A stretch of 64,000 bases of DNA, from the NCBI RefSeq assembly GCF_007559025.1, contig NZ_CP041765.1, positions 1,174,679 to 1,238,678 on the forward strand, read 5' to 3'. The first letter of the stretch is position 1; each line of letters starts with the position of its first letter. Made by a program: the position numbers and the translations under genes. This DNA comes from Tomitella fengzijianii. Its GTDB lineage: Bacteria; Actinomycetota; Actinomycetes; Mycobacteriales; Mycobacteriaceae. The notes below the pieces were generated by a model, which saw only the letters and a list, made by a program, of their open reading frames with translations, was not told where the DNA came from and did not search any database. Below, in pieces: positions 8,564 to 18,162 of the stretch.

Positions 8564-10687
8564 ATGCGGAAATCCGAGCGCAAGCAGGGATTCGACACGG
8601 TCCTGGTGGCCAACCGGGGCGAGATCGCGGTGCGCGTGATGCGCACGCTGCGCCGGCTGGGCATCCGGTCGGTCGCGGTGTACAGCGACGCGGACGCCGA
8701 CGCCCGGCATGTCGCGGAGGCGGATGTGGCCGTGCACCTGGGGCCCGCCGCCGCGCGGGAGAGCTACCTGCGCATCGACAAGGTCATCGATGCGGCCGTG
8801 CGCACCGGCGCTCAGGCCGTGCATCCGGGATACGGCTTCCTGTCGGAGAACCCCGAGTTCTCCGCCGCATGCGCCGAGGCCGGCATCGCCTTCCTGGGGC
8901 CGTCGGCGCACGCGATCGAGGTGATGGGCGACAAGATCACGGCGAAGAAGGCGGTCACCGCGTTCGACGTGCCGGTGGTGCCCGGCATCGCCGAACCCGG
9001 GCTGACCGACGAGGAACTGATCGCAGCGTCCGGGGACATCGGCTTCCCCGTGCTCATCAAGCCGTCGGCGGGGGGCGGCGGCAAGGGCATGCACCTGGTG
9101 GACGAGCCCTCGGCGCTCCCGGATGCGCTGGCGACGGCGCGCCGCGAGGCGGCGTCGGCGTTCGGCGACGACACGCTGTTTCTGGAGCGGTACGTGCTGC
9201 GGCCCCGCCACATCGAGGTCCAGGTGCTCGCCGACGGCCACGGCGAGGTCGTCCACCTGGGTGAGCGCGAGTGCAGCCTCCAGCGGCGGCACCAGAAGGT
9301 CATCGAGGAGGCGCCCTCTCCGCTGCTGGACGAGGCGACCCGCGCCCGGATCGGCGCGGCCGCATGCGATACGGCGCGCAGCGTCGACTACCTCGGTGTG
9401 GGGACGGTGGAGTTCATCGTGTCCGCGGACCGCCCAGACGAGTTCTTCTTCATGGAGATGAACACGCGACTGCAGGTGGAGCATCCGGTCACCGAGCTGG
9501 TCACCGGCGTCGACCTGGTCGAATGGCAGCTGCGGGTGGCGGCGGGGGAGAAGATCGACTTCCGGCAGGAAGACGTGGTCATGACCGGTCATGCGGTGGA
9601 GGGGCGTGTCTACGCGGAGGACCCGGCGCGCGGGTTCCTCCCCACCGGCGGCACGGTGCTCGCCGCGCTGGAGCCGCACGGCGAAGGGGTGCGGATCGAC
9701 TCGTCGCTGCGCGACGGCACCGCGGTGGGCAGCGACTACGATCCGATGCTCGCGAAGGTCATCGGCTACGGCACCGACAGGGCCGAGGCCATGTCCCGGC
9801 TCGACCGCGCGCTGGCGCAGACCGCGGTGCACGGCGTGCAGACCAACATCGAGTTCCTGCGGTACCTGCTGGCCGACGACCGCGTGGCGGCGGGCGACCT
9901 GGACACCCTGCTGCTCGATGCGCGCGCCGAGGAGTTCTCGCCCGCCCCGGCGCCGGACGACACGATGGTCGCGGCCGCCCTCGTCCGCCAGCAACGCCTC
10001 ACCGCCGGCGGGCGGTCGCCCTGGGCGACGGAGATCGGTTGGCGGGTGGGCGGCACGGCGCCGGTCCGCACGCGCATGCGCAGTCCCCTGCGCGCCGAGA
10101 CCGTGTCGGTGTGGGGGAGTCCCGCTGCGGCACGGGTGCATGTGGGGGAACAGCCGCCTGTCGGCGCATCGGTACTGGACTATTCGCCGGAGCCGGGCGG
10201 CCGACTGGGTGCCGTCATCGACGGCGTGCACAGGGCCTACCGGGTCTCGGAGTCGGGGAGCGACATCTGGGTGAGCGATGACCGCGGCACCTGGCGCCTC
10301 GGCGAGGAGGAAGTGCGCAGGACCGCGCGCACCCGCGGCCCGCAGAAGGCCGAGGTGCTCAGCCCGATGCCCGGCAGCGTGATCGCCGTCGTCGCGGACA
10401 CCGGATCCACCGTGTCCGAGGGTGCACCGGTGGTCGTGGTGGAGGCGATGAAGATGGAGCACACGCTGACCGCGCCGGTGGCGGGGACGGTCGAGAACCT
10501 GGTGACGGTGGGCGAACAGGTCGGCCTGGAGCAGGTGCTCGCCCGGCTCGTGCCCGACGACACCGCGCCCGACGACACCGCGCCCGACGGCGCGGGCGCG
10601 GAAGGCGACGGCGCGGGGGACGGGCCCGGAGATGGCCCTGCGGGACAGGACGACACAGCGGAGACGATCGCACAGGAGGCATCGTGA
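8564..10687 (+). CDS. accA1: biotin-dependent acyl-CoA carboxylase alpha subunit, AccA1
   Basis: A 707-residue protein with an N-terminal biotin carboxylase ([18 protein letters not shown]-grasp [24 protein letters not shown]), a linker/BT domain, and a C-terminal biotin carrier with VVEAMKMEH (biotinyl Lys630). It forms methylcrotonyl-CoA carboxylase with AccD1. ATG 8564 was chosen; a GTG at 8552 that overlaps the accD1 stop as GTGA is an equally plausible coupled start and adds four residues. After the carrier domain the protein ends in about 45 residues of Asp/Gly/Ala/Pro-rich sequence, including a DDTAP duplication. M. tuberculosis AccA1 stops right after the domain. The stop overlaps the next gene. 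Confidence 0.92.
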   Translation: MRKSERKQGFDTVLVANRGEIAVRVMRTLRRLGIRSVAVYSDADADARHVAEADVAVHLGPAAARESYLRIDKVIDAAVRTGAQAVHPGYGFLSENPEFSAACAEAGIAFLGPSAHAIEVMGDKITAKKAVTAFDVPVVPGIAEPGLTDEELIAASGDIGFPVLIKPSAGGGGKGMHLVDEPSALPDALATARREAASAFGDDTLFLERYVLRPRHIEVQVLADGHGEVVHLGERECSLQRRHQKVIEEAPSPLLDEATRARIGAAACDTARSVDYLGVGTVEFIVSADRPDEFFFMEMNTRLQVEHPVTELVTGVDLVEWQLRVAAGEKIDFRQEDVVMTGHAVEGRVYAEDPARGFLPTGGTVLAALEPHGEGVRIDSSLRDGTAVGSDYDPMLAKVIGYGTDRAEAMSRLDRALAQTAVHGVQTNIEFLRYLLADDRVAAGDLDTLLLDARAEEFSPAPAPDDTMVAAALVRQQRLTAGGRSPWATEIGWRVGGTAPVRTRMRSPLRAETVSVWGSPAAARVHVGEQPPVGASVLDYSPEPGGRLGAVIDGVHRAYRVSESGSDIWVSDDRGTWRLGEEEVRRTARTRGPQKAEVLSPMPGSVIAVVADTGSTVSEGAPVVVVEAMKMEHTLTAPVAGTVENLVTVGEQVGLEQVLARLVPDDTAPDDTAPDGAGAEGDGAGDGPGDGPAGQDDTAETIAQEAS

Positions 10688-11847
10688 CGACCAGCATGGC
10701 GGCGGAACTGCCGGAGGACTACCGGACGCTCAGCGACACAGTGGCGGACTTCGCCGACACCGTGGTGGCGCCGGTGTCGGCGCAGCACGACCGCGAACAC
10801 ACCTTCCCCTACAAGGTGGTGGCGCAGATGGGGGAGATGGGGCTGTTCGGCCTGCCGGTGCCCGAGCAGTACGGCGGCATGGGCGGCGACTACTTCGCGC
10901 TGGCCCTGGCGCTCGAACAGCTCGGGCGGGTCGACCAGTCGGTGGCCATCACCCTGGAGGCCGGCGTGGGGCTCGGACTGATGCCGATCTTCAAGTTCGG
11001 CACCGAGGAGCAGAAGCAGAAGTGGCTGCCGGACCTCGCCGCCGGCAGGCGTCTCGCGGGGTTCGGGCTCACCGAGCCGGGCGCGGGGTCCGATGCGGGC
11101 GCCACCAAGACCACCGCCAAGGCCGACGGCGACGACTGGGTGATCAACGGCGCCAAGCAATTCATAACGAACTCGGGCACGGACATCACCTCGCTCGTCA
11201 CCGTCACCGCAGTCACGGGCGCGCGCCCCGACGGGCGCAAGGAGATCTCCACGATCATCGTCCCTTCCGGCACTCCAGGATTCGTCGCCGAGCCCGCCTA
11301 CGACAAGGTCGGGTGGAACGCTTCGGACACGCACCCGCTGTCGTTCACCGACGCCCGGGTGCCCGCGGGGAACCTGCTCGGGGAGCGCGGCCGCGGGTAC
11401 GCCAACTTCCTGTCCATCCTCGACGAGGGGCGGGTGGCCATCGCGGCCCTGTCCACCGGCGCCGCACAGGGATGCGTGGACGAGTCGGTCAAGTACGCGC
11501 GCGAGCGGCAGTCGTTCGGCCGCTCCATCGGCGAGTACCAGGCCGTGAACTTCAAGATCGCCCGGATGGAGGCACGCGCGCACACCGCCCGGCTCGCGTA
11601 CTACGACGCGGCGGCGAGGATGCTGGCCGGCAAGCCGTTCAAGAAGGAGGCGGCGATCGCCAAGATGGTCTCGTCGGAGGCGGCGATGGACAACGCGCGC
11701 GACGCGACGCAGATCCACGGCGGCTACGGGTTCATGAACGAGTATCCGGTGGCCCGCCACTACCGCGACAGCAAGATCCTCGAGATCGGCGAGGGCACCA
11801 CGGAGGTCCAGCTGATGCTCATCGCGCGTGAGCTGGGGTTCAAGTGA
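10684..11847 (+). CDS. fadE19: acyl-CoA dehydrogenase, isovaleryl-CoA type (FadE19)
   Basis: A 387-residue FAD flavoprotein that oxidises isovaleryl-CoA to 3-methylcrotonyl-CoA. Visible motifs are [20 protein letters not shown] (FAD/substrate region), the ITNSGTD segment, [21 protein letters not shown], and the C-terminal [22 protein letters not shown] with [10 protein letters not shown]. The GTG start (10684) overlaps the accA1 stop (GTGA). Its position between the carboxylase and MaoC genes matches FadE19 of mycobacterial leucine clusters and supports the substrate. Other short branched acyl-CoAs are possible. Confidence 0.87.
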   Translation: MTTSMAAELPEDYRTLSDTVADFADTVVAPVSAQHDREHTFPYKVVAQMGEMGLFGLPVPEQYGGMGGDYFALALALEQLGRVDQSVAITLEAGVGLGLMPIFKFGTEEQKQKWLPDLAAGRRLAGFGLTEPGAGSDAGATKTTAKADGDDWVINGAKQFITNSGTDITSLVTVTAVTGARPDGRKEISTIIVPSGTPGFVAEPAYDKVGWNASDTHPLSFTDARVPAGNLLGERGRGYANFLSILDEGRVAIAALSTGAAQGCVDESVKYARERQSFGRSIGEYQAVNFKIARMEARAHTARLAYYDAAARMLAGKPFKKEAAIAKMVSSEAAMDNARDATQIHGGYGFMNEYPVARHYRDSKILEIGEGTTEVQLMLIARELGFK

Positions 11848-12344
11848 GCGCCGGGGACGAGGCGCAGTCCGAACCGCTGCGGGAGGTGGTGCAGCGCGGG
11901 CTGTGGTTCGAGGAGTTCGAGACCGGGGTCGTGTACAAGCACAGCCCGGGGCGGACCCTCACCGAGGCGGACAACGTGCTGTTCACGACGCTGACTATGA
12001 ACACGCAGTCGCTGCACCTGGACGCGGCATGGGCGGAGGGCCAGCAGTTCGGCCGGCGGCTGATGAACTCGATGCTCACGCTCTCCACGCTCGTCGGGCT
12101 CTCGGTCGCCCAGCTCTCGCAGGGCACCATCGTCGCCAACCTGGGCTTCTCCGAGATCGCCTTCCCCAAGCCCATGTACCACGGCGACACGCTCTACGGC
12201 GAAACCGTGGTGCTGGCCAAGCGCGAGTCGCGCAGCCGGCCGGACGAGGGCATCGTGACGCTCGAGCACGTGGGGCGCAACCAGGACGGCGACATCGTCG
12301 CCCGGGCGGTCCGTGCAACCTTGATGCAGAAACGGCCGCACTGA
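11844..12344 (+). CDS. MaoC-family (R)-enoyl-CoA hydratase
   Basis: A 166-residue hot-dog-fold protein with a MaoC-like core (SPGRTLTEADNVLFTTLTMN, then GLSVAQLSQGTIVANLGFSEIAFPKPMYHGDTL). The hydratase acts on a CoA thioester in the cytoplasm. The M. tuberculosis gene in this position (Rv2499c) works with the CitE-like lyase in itaconyl-CoA/leucine dissimilation, and the same role is inferred here. The GTG start overlaps the fadE19 stop (GTGA). Just after its 3' end there is a short tandem duplication (12322-12354). Confidence 0.85.
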   Translation: MSAGDEAQSEPLREVVQRGLWFEEFETGVVYKHSPGRTLTEADNVLFTTLTMNTQSLHLDAAWAEGQQFGRRLMNSMLTLSTLVGLSVAQLSQGTIVANLGFSEIAFPKPMYHGDTLYGETVVLAKRESRSRPDEGIVTLEHVGRNQDGDIVARAVRATLMQKRPH

Positions 12345-12390
12345 TGCAGAAACGACCCGATACACACCGCGAGACCGGAGGCCACCGACC

Positions 12391-13203
12391 GTGACAGCAC
12401 CATCCGCATTGGCGGCAGGCCCGGCGTGGCTGTTCTGCCCTGCCGATCGCCCGGAGCGCTACGCCAAGGCGGCGGCCGCGGCCGACGTCGTCATCCTGGA
12501 CCTGGAAGACGCGGTCGCACCGGGCGACAAGGCCGCGGCCCGGCGGGCGCTGATCGACAATCCGCAGGACCCGTCCCGCACCGTCGTCCGCGTCAACGCC
12601 ACGGATTCGCCGGAGCAGGCGCTGGACCTCGAGGCGCTGGCCGCGACGCGATACTCGCACGTGATGCTCGCCAAGGCGGAATCCGCGGAGCAGATCGCAG
12701 CGCTGGCACCCCGGCGTGTGATCGCGCTGGTGGAGACCCCGCGCGGCGCGGTGATGGTGCGGGAGATCGCTGCGCAGGCCGCGACGGCGGGCCTGATGTG
12801 GGGCGCGGAGGACCTGGTGGCCGGGCTCGGAGGCAGTTCCAGCAGGTCGGCCGACGGCGCGTACCGGCCGGTGGCGCAGCAGGTGCGCGGCGCGGTGCTG
12901 CTCGCCGCGAAGGCGTACGGGAGGCTTGCCCTGGACGCCGTCCACTTGGACATCAAGGATCTCGCCGGTCAACGCGCCGAGGCGCTGGACGCGGTGGCGA
13001 CGGGGTTCGACGCCTCGGTGTGCATCCATCCCGCGCAGGTCGCAGAGGTCCGGACCGCCTACCGGCCCACGGATGCGGAGACCGACTGGTCCCGCCGGGT
13101 GCTCGCGGCGGCGGAAGGCGAGCGCGGAGTATTCGCCTTCGAGGGCACCATGGTCGATTCGCCGGTGCTCCGGCACGCCGAAGCCGTCCTGCGCAGGGCG
13201 TGA
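12391..13203 (+). CDS. citE: CitE-like beta-hydroxyacyl-CoA lyase (HpcH/HpaI family)
   Basis: A 270-residue single-domain TIM-barrel aldolase. It begins PAWLFCPADRPERYAKA and carries LDLEDAVAPGDK (metal site), VRVNA, ALVETPRGAV (Glu ligand), WGAEDLVAGLGG and a C-terminal CIHPAQV. It is much shorter than true citrate lyase systems and has no CitD/CitF partners. The mycobacterial ortholog in this context (Rv2498c) cleaves (R)-3-hydroxy-3-methylglutaryl-CoA and citramalyl-CoA, completing leucine and itaconate breakdown. The GTG start has a weak site (GGAGGCCACC, 12376-12385). It is the last gene of the operon here: bkdABC, which follow in mycobacteria, are absent. Confidence 0.85.
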   Translation: MTAPSALAAGPAWLFCPADRPERYAKAAAAADVVILDLEDAVAPGDKAAARRALIDNPQDPSRTVVRVNATDSPEQALDLEALAATRYSHVMLAKAESAEQIAALAPRRVIALVETPRGAVMVREIAAQAATAGLMWGAEDLVAGLGGSSSRSADGAYRPVAQQVRGAVLLAAKAYGRLALDAVHLDIKDLAGQRAEALDAVATGFDASVCIHPAQVAEVRTAYRPTDAETDWSRRVLAAAEGERGVFAFEGTMVDSPVLRHAEAVLRRA

Positions 13204-13277
13204 ATCCGGCAGTATGACGAGGGTTACGTATTTCGGTTATTGAGATCAGTGACACCCTGCGGTGATCTGTCCCACTA

Positions 13278-13294
13278 CGGTTCGATCCGAACCG
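13278..13294. promoter_or_regulatory. inverted repeat CGGTTCG-ATC-CGAACCG upstream of the peptide-binding protein
   Basis: This is a perfect 7+7 palindrome with a 3-base centre, about 45 bases before the GTG of the next gene. Its symmetry and position suit an operator. The outer CGGTT/AACCG halves match those of the BkaR-like site at 5120-5134, but the spacing differs. Confidence 0.35.
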
Positions 13295-13339
13295 CCTCCG
13301 GGATCGGAACCCGGGGGCAATGCAACGGTGAGGACTGCA

Positions 13340-14968
13340 GTGAAAAGACCATGGATTCGTTCGAGCGTCCGGCTCGCGGCGGTCGGGGCGGCCGCGGCCC
13401 TGTTGGCGGCGGGATGCGCCTCGACTGATGACGGCGGCGCGTCGGGCTCCGGAGGCGCGACCTCCGACGGCTCGACGACGATCGGCTTCGTCGGTGCCGG
13501 CGCCGCCGATTCCGGCGAGCCCGTCGACGGCGGCACGCTGACGTTCGGCTCGTACTCGTTCCCCAGCTCGCTCGACCCCACGAAGACGCTGGCGGCCGGT
13601 TCCAACGGCGGAACGGAGATGGCCGCCGTCTACGACACGCTTGTGCGCACCGACCCGGAATCCGGCGACTTCGTTCCGCAGCTCGCGGAGAAGCTGGACC
13701 ACAACGAGGACTACACGAAGTTCACCCTGACGTTGCGCGACGGTGTGACGTTCAGCGACGGCACGCCCCTGGACTCCGCGGCCGTCAAGTGGAGCATCGA
13801 CAGGTTCGTCGACGCCGGCCGCGACGTGGCCCAGGTGTGGGCGGACATCGTCACCGGCATCGGCACGCCCGACGCGCACACCGTGGAGTTCACGCTCAAC
13901 AAGCCGTGGGCGCAGTTCCCCGTGATGCTGGCGATGGGCCCGGGCATGATCGTGGGCCAGGGCTCCGACGCGGGCGGCGACTTCACCCCCATCGGCGCCG
14001 GCCCGTACACCCTCGGCGAGTTCGCCCCCAGCGAGAAGATCGTGCTCAATGCGCGCGACGACTACTTCGCCGGCAAGCCGCACCTGGACTCGGTCACCTT
14101 CGTGCCCACCCACGGCGCGCAGCAGCAGTTCGAGTCGCTGCAGAGCGGCCAGCTTTCGATGACCTACATCAACCGCGACGCCCAGGTGATCAAGAGCGCC
14201 GTCGACGCCGGTCTTCCGGGGTACCTGGACATCCAGGGGCTCGGCAGCCTGGGATACGTCAACCAGCATGAGGGCCGTCCCGGTGCGGACGTGCGCGTGC
14301 GCAAGGCCATCGCGTACGGGATCGACCCGCAGGTGATCAACCAGCGCGTCGAGAACGGGCTGGGCATCGCAGGCTCCGAGATCGTCCCGGAGAGCTCGCG
14401 GTGGTACGACGGGGCGAAGGGCGTGCCGTTCGATCCGGCGCAGGCGAAGAAGTTCCTCGACGAGGCCAAGGCCGACGGCTACGACGGCAGTCTGCACTAC
14501 CTGTCCGGCAACGACCCCTCCGCACGGGCCGCGGCCCTGGCGGTGCAGGCGCAGCTCAACGCGGTCGGGTTCAACGTGCAGATCGACTACGCCAACAGCG
14601 TCAACGACCTCGTCCGCAAGATGTACGTCGACCACGACTTCGACATGGCGCGCGCGGCGTTGCAGCTCATGGACGACGCCCCCTATCTGCGTCTGTACGC
14701 GGGCATGGGCAGCGACTCCAAGAACAACGCCGCAGGCTATTCGGATCCCAAGATGGACGAGCTGCTCACAGCGGTGCAGACGGCCACCGACGACGACGCG
14801 AAGAAGGCGGCGATCGACGAGGTCCAGGCCCAGGCCAACGAGACCATCCCTTACGCGGTCTGGGGGCCGGCGAAGGTGCTCACCGTGTGGAACGACGACG
14901 TGCACGGCGTCAAGCGCAGCGCCGACAACATCTACCTGCTCGACTCCGCGTGGGTGACAGGATCCTGA
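13340..14968 (+). CDS. extracytoplasmic peptide-binding lipoprotein (SBP family 5)
   Basis: A 542-residue ABC-importer binding protein of the DppA/OppA type. The GTG at 13340 has GTGAGGA about 6 bases upstream; the frame is open further 5' without a ribosome site. A short positively charged n-region and lipobox LLAAGC (about Cys23) mark a lipoprotein, followed by a Gly/Ser linker. Family signatures include TLRDGVTFSDGTPLDSAAVKWS and RKAIAYGIDPQ. It should bind oligopeptides or another amphipathic solute outside the membrane. No permease or ATPase lies nearby, so it must use a transporter encoded elsewhere. It is paralogous to the next gene. Confidence 0.82.
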   Translation: MKRPWIRSSVRLAAVGAAAALLAAGCASTDDGGASGSGGATSDGSTTIGFVGAGAADSGEPVDGGTLTFGSYSFPSSLDPTKTLAAGSNGGTEMAAVYDTLVRTDPESGDFVPQLAEKLDHNEDYTKFTLTLRDGVTFSDGTPLDSAAVKWSIDRFVDAGRDVAQVWADIVTGIGTPDAHTVEFTLNKPWAQFPVMLAMGPGMIVGQGSDAGGDFTPIGAGPYTLGEFAPSEKIVLNARDDYFAGKPHLDSVTFVPTHGAQQQFESLQSGQLSMTYINRDAQVIKSAVDAGLPGYLDIQGLGSLGYVNQHEGRPGADVRVRKAIAYGIDPQVINQRVENGLGIAGSEIVPESSRWYDGAKGVPFDPAQAKKFLDEAKADGYDGSLHYLSGNDPSARAAALAVQAQLNAVGFNVQIDYANSVNDLVRKMYVDHDFDMARAALQLMDDAPYLRLYAGMGSDSKNNAAGYSDPKMDELLTAVQTATDDDAKKAAIDEVQAQANETIPYAVWGPAKVLTVWNDDVHGVKRSADNIYLLDSAWVTGS

Positions 14969-15006
14969 TCCCCGTGTGACGGGAAGGGACGCCGCCCCGA
15001 CGGGCG

Positions 15007-15058
15007 GAACACAGTGACTGCGCCCCGGCCGGAAGGCCGGGGCGCAGTCACTGTGTTC
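15007..15058. terminator. bidirectional hairpin terminator, 24-bp stem
   Basis: A perfect 24-base-pair stem with a GGAA loop lies between two convergent genes, 39 bases after one stop and 30 before the other. There is no U-run on either side, as is usual in high-GC actinobacteria. Confidence 0.8.
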
Positions 15059-15087
15059 ACCTGTGTGCTCGCCTGTTCAGGCGATGG

Positions 15088-16755
15088 TCACGAACCGCTC
15101 TTCCACGCCTCGCCCAGGAGCATGATCCCGGTGGCGGACGGCTCCACGCCATGCACGTTCTTCTGCCACGCCCAGAGGGACGGCAGCGCGCCGATCGGTG
15201 CGGATGGGACGGTGGCGTTCCAGTGCTTCTGGATCTCGCCCATCACCGCGCGGGCGTCGTCTTCGGAGGCGGTGGAACGGAACTTCGCGATCAGCGCGTC
15301 CATCTGCGGGTCGGCGTACCCGGCGGTGTTCGACGGCGAATCGCTCTGGAGCACGCCCTGCAGGCCGAGGTCCGGAATCGACTCGTAGAAGCCCAGCCCC
15401 GCGTGCGCGATGTCGAAGTCGTGCTGCACGTAGACCCCCGTGATGATGTCGGCGGCGCTCGTGGCGCCGTGCATGTTCACGGTGAACCCCACTTTCTGCA
15501 GCAGCGCCTGCACCGCCAGCGCGATGGCGTGGTCTTTCGGCTCGTTGAGGAACACGTAGTCCAGGGTGCCGTCGTAGCCGTCGGCCTTCGCCTCGTCCAG
15601 GAGCTTCTTCGCCTGGTCGGGGTCGAAGGCGACGCCTGGCACGTCGGGGTGCCAGCGGGAGGACTTCGCGAAGATGTCGGACGTGGGGATCCCCTCGCCC
15701 TTCTCGGCGCGCTGGCCGATCTGCTCCGGATTCAGCGCCATGGCGATCGCCTTGCGCACCCGCACATCCGCCCCGGCGCGCCCCTCACGGTTGTTGATGA
15801 TCTCCGCGCTGCCCGAGTTGAGGATGCCGACATAGCCGGGGAAGCCGGCGTCGACGACGTCCTTGATGGCCGGCGCGAGGCCGCGGATGTACGCGAGGTC
15901 GAGCCCACCGGACTTGAGCGAGTCGACGTTCTCCTGCGGGCCGTTGAGGGCGACCATCCGGACGGTGTCGAGCGGCGGCGGTCCGCCCCAGTAGTCGGGG
16001 TTGGCCTTGAGCACGCGTGCCTCGCCCGGACGGAACTCCTGCTCGGTGAACGGGCCGGCGCCGATCGGCTTGAAGGCGTCCCCGCTGCCTGCCGTCGGCG
16101 CCACGATCATGCCGTAGCCCAGCGCCAGCATGGACGGGAACCGGTGCCAGGGAGCCGTCAGGGTGATGGTCACGGTGAGCGGGTCTGTGGCGGTGGCGGA
16201 CTCCACGGTCTGCTTCCACAGGCCGGCGTCGGCGCCGTTCTGCTCGGTGTACCGGTCGAAGCTCGCCGCCACCGCCTGCGCGTCCATCGGTGTTCCGTCG
16301 CTGAACTTCACCCCGTCGCGCAGCTTCAGCGTCCAGGTGACGTCGTCGTCGGACGTGAGCGATTCCGCGAGCTGCGGCGTGAACTCGCCGCTGTCCGGGT
16401 CGTACTTCATGAGAACGTCGTACACGGCGGCGGCCGCGTCGCCGCCGGTTCCGCCGCGGCTCGCGCCCTGCTTGCCGGGGTCGAGGACGGGCGCCAGGGC
16501 TTGCACGCCGAAGGTCAGTGTGCCGCCGCGCACCACGTCTCCCTCCTGCGACTGCACGTTCACCAGTCCTTGCGTGAACGCGCCGGATTCGCCGGACGGC
16601 GCCGCGTTCCCGGTGCCGTCGCCGCTGCCACCGCCGTCGGAGCTTGCGCAACCGGTGACGAGGACGGCGGCCGCGAGCACGGCCAGGCCGGCACGCCCGG
16701 CGGTGCGGACGCGCCGCCTGCGCCGGCCGCCGGCCCTGTGGTCGGTCGATTCCAT
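15088..16755 (-). CDS. extracytoplasmic peptide-binding lipoprotein (SBP family 5)
   Basis: A 555-residue paralog of the convergent neighbour. It starts at ATG 16755 with GGAGGA 4 bases upstream. An Arg-rich n-region, hydrophobic core and lipobox VTGC (about Cys36) precede a Gly/Ser/Asp linker. Family signatures are TLKLRDGVKFSDGTPMDAQAVAAS in pieces and RKAIAMALNPEQIGQRAEKG. It shares the LLDEAKADGYDG-type helix with its neighbour, pointing to an old duplication followed by inversion. It would capture a peptide-like solute for an ABC importer, but no permease or ATPase gene accompanies it. A 159-base gap upstream carries no recognised site. Confidence 0.82.
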   Translation of the reverse strand: MESTDHRAGGRRRRRVRTAGRAGLAVLAAAVLVTGCASSDGGGSGDGTGNAAPSGESGAFTQGLVNVQSQEGDVVRGGTLTFGVQALAPVLDPGKQGASRGGTGGDAAAAVYDVLMKYDPDSGEFTPQLAESLTSDDDVTWTLKLRDGVKFSDGTPMDAQAVAASFDRYTEQNGADAGLWKQTVESATATDPLTVTITLTAPWHRFPSMLALGYGMIVAPTAGSGDAFKPIGAGPFTEQEFRPGEARVLKANPDYWGGPPPLDTVRMVALNGPQENVDSLKSGGLDLAYIRGLAPAIKDVVDAGFPGYVGILNSGSAEIINNREGRAGADVRVRKAIAMALNPEQIGQRAEKGEGIPTSDIFAKSSRWHPDVPGVAFDPDQAKKLLDEAKADGYDGTLDYVFLNEPKDHAIALAVQALLQKVGFTVNMHGATSAADIITGVYVQHDFDIAHAGLGFYESIPDLGLQGVLQSDSPSNTAGYADPQMDALIAKFRSTASEDDARAVMGEIQKHWNATVPSAPIGALPSLWAWQKNVHGVEPSATGIMLLGEAWKSGS

Positions 16756-16914
16756 TGAGTCCTCCGCTTCAAATGTGAACGAGTGATCCCGTGGCCGGGA
16801 GACGGCATCATCCTGGGCGAAATTGTGACGCGCAACACTGCTGGTTCCCGCCCAGCGGTACTCCCCCCGGGTGGGGCGGTGTTGCTCTGACGTACGTCCT
16901 GCAGACGGCGGCGA

Positions 16915-18162
16915 TCAGGTGAGCCCGTGGCGCTGCAATGCCCGGACCGCGAGCCATGCGAGCGCCGCCGCCTGCGTATCGAGCACGGCGTCGTCGAAGA
17001 CGATGCGCGGCGAGTGGTTGACCTCTCCGCGCGCCGATTCCGGGAGTTCGTCGGGCCGTGCACCGAGGAACAGGTAGGTGCCGGGTACGCGTTCGAGGAC
17101 CTTCGAGAAATCCTCCGACCCCATCGCCGGGTACGGCATGGTCACGATCGACTCGGCTCCGACGAGGTCGGTGAGATCGGCGACGGCGGCCTCCGTCTCC
17201 GCGGGATCGTTGAGAGTGACCGGGTAGCCGAGGTCGAAGTCCACCTCCGCGGTGCACCCGTGCGCGGCCGCCACCGCTTCGGCCACCTCCGTGATGTGCT
17301 GCGGCAGCCGGGCGGCCGCCTCGGCGGAGACCATGCGGACCGTGCCGGCGAGCTCCGCGGTGTCGGGGATGACGTTCAGCGCGTCGCCGGCGCGCATCCG
17401 GGTGATGCTCAGGACCACGGGATCGAAGGCGGGGAAACGCCGCGTCACCATGGTCTGCAGAGCGCCCACCAGCTCGGCGGCGGCCGGGATCGGGTCGTGC
17501 GCGGAGTGCGGTTGCGACCCGTGTCCGCCCGACCCGCGCACCACGATCCGCAGCTCGGCCGCGCCGGCCAGGACGGGGCCCGGGCGGGTGACGAAGGTGC
17601 CGCGGTCTCCGGGGCCCACGTGCACCGCGAAGGCCGCAGCGGGGGGTCCGGCCACCGCGAGCACGCCCTCGTCCAGCATCACCTGCGCGCCGTCGTGCCC
17701 CTCCTCGCCCGGCTGGAACATGAAGGCGACGGTGCCCGCGAGCGTGTCGCGCGCGGCGTGCAGCAGGTGTGCGGCTCCGACGAGTCCGGTGGTGTGCAGG
17801 TCGTGGCCGCACGCGTGCATCGCGTCGTTGACCGACTTGTACTCCACCTCGGCCAGTTCGGTCACGGGCAGTGCGTCCATGTCGCCGCGCAGCAGCACTG
17901 TAGGCCCCGGCCGGGCGCCGCGGAGTACGGCGACCACCGACGTCGTCGCCGAGCCGCGCACGATCTCCAGACCAGGGAGCCCGTCCAGGGCACGCAACAC
18001 GGCCTGTTGCGTGCGTGGCAGATGCAGACCCACCTCGGGGTGACGGTGCAGGTCCCGCCGCAAGGTGACCAGGTCGGGAAGCAGGGCTCGCGCGTCTTCG
18101 AGCAGGCGTGCGGGGGTGACGTCAGTGGAGGGAGCCGGATTCGGCTCCGTGGCCGCGGTCAA
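16915..18162 (-). CDS. M20-family metallo-amidohydrolase (HipO/IAA-amino-acid hydrolase type)
   Basis: A 415-residue dinuclear-metal hydrolase of N-acyl amino acids or related amides. Metal ligands are visible in MHACGHDLHTTGLVG, QPGEEGHDGAQVML and AVHVGPGD, with a late MGSEDFS. The dimerisation 'lid' is in GSGGHGSQPHSAHDPI. The only start that fits the domain is TTG at 18160-18162, which overlaps the SDR stop as TTGA, so the two are translationally coupled. No signal peptide is seen. The partner SDR suggests catabolism of an amide or hydroxy compound; the substrate is unknown. Confidence 0.83.
   Translation of the reverse strand: MTAATEPNPAPSTDVTPARLLEDARALLPDLVTLRRDLHRHPEVGLHLPRTQQAVLRALDGLPGLEIVRGSATTSVVAVLRGARPGPTVLLRGDMDALPVTELAEVEYKSVNDAMHACGHDLHTTGLVGAAHLLHAARDTLAGTVAFMFQPGEEGHDGAQVMLDEGVLAVAGPPAAAFAVHVGPGDRGTFVTRPGPVLAGAAELRIVVRGSGGHGSQPHSAHDPIPAAAELVGALQTMVTRRFPAFDPVVLSITRMRAGDALNVIPDTAELAGTVRMVSAEAAARLPQHITEVAEAVAAAHGCTAEVDFDLGYPVTLNDPAETEAAVADLTDLVGAESIVTMPYPAMGSEDFSKVLERVPGTYLFLGARPDELPESARGEVNHSPRIVFDDAVLDTQAAALAWLAVRALQRHGLT

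Noticed and set aside
12953-14905. 650-codon minus-strand frame across citE and the binding-protein gene
   Set aside because: Antisense to two genes with clear family motifs, of low-complexity composition and without a ribosome site.
15007-15058. 24-bp inverted repeat considered as the end of an insertion sequence or MITE
   Set aside because: It sits exactly between convergent stops with a 4-base loop, as a terminator would, and no target duplication flanks it.
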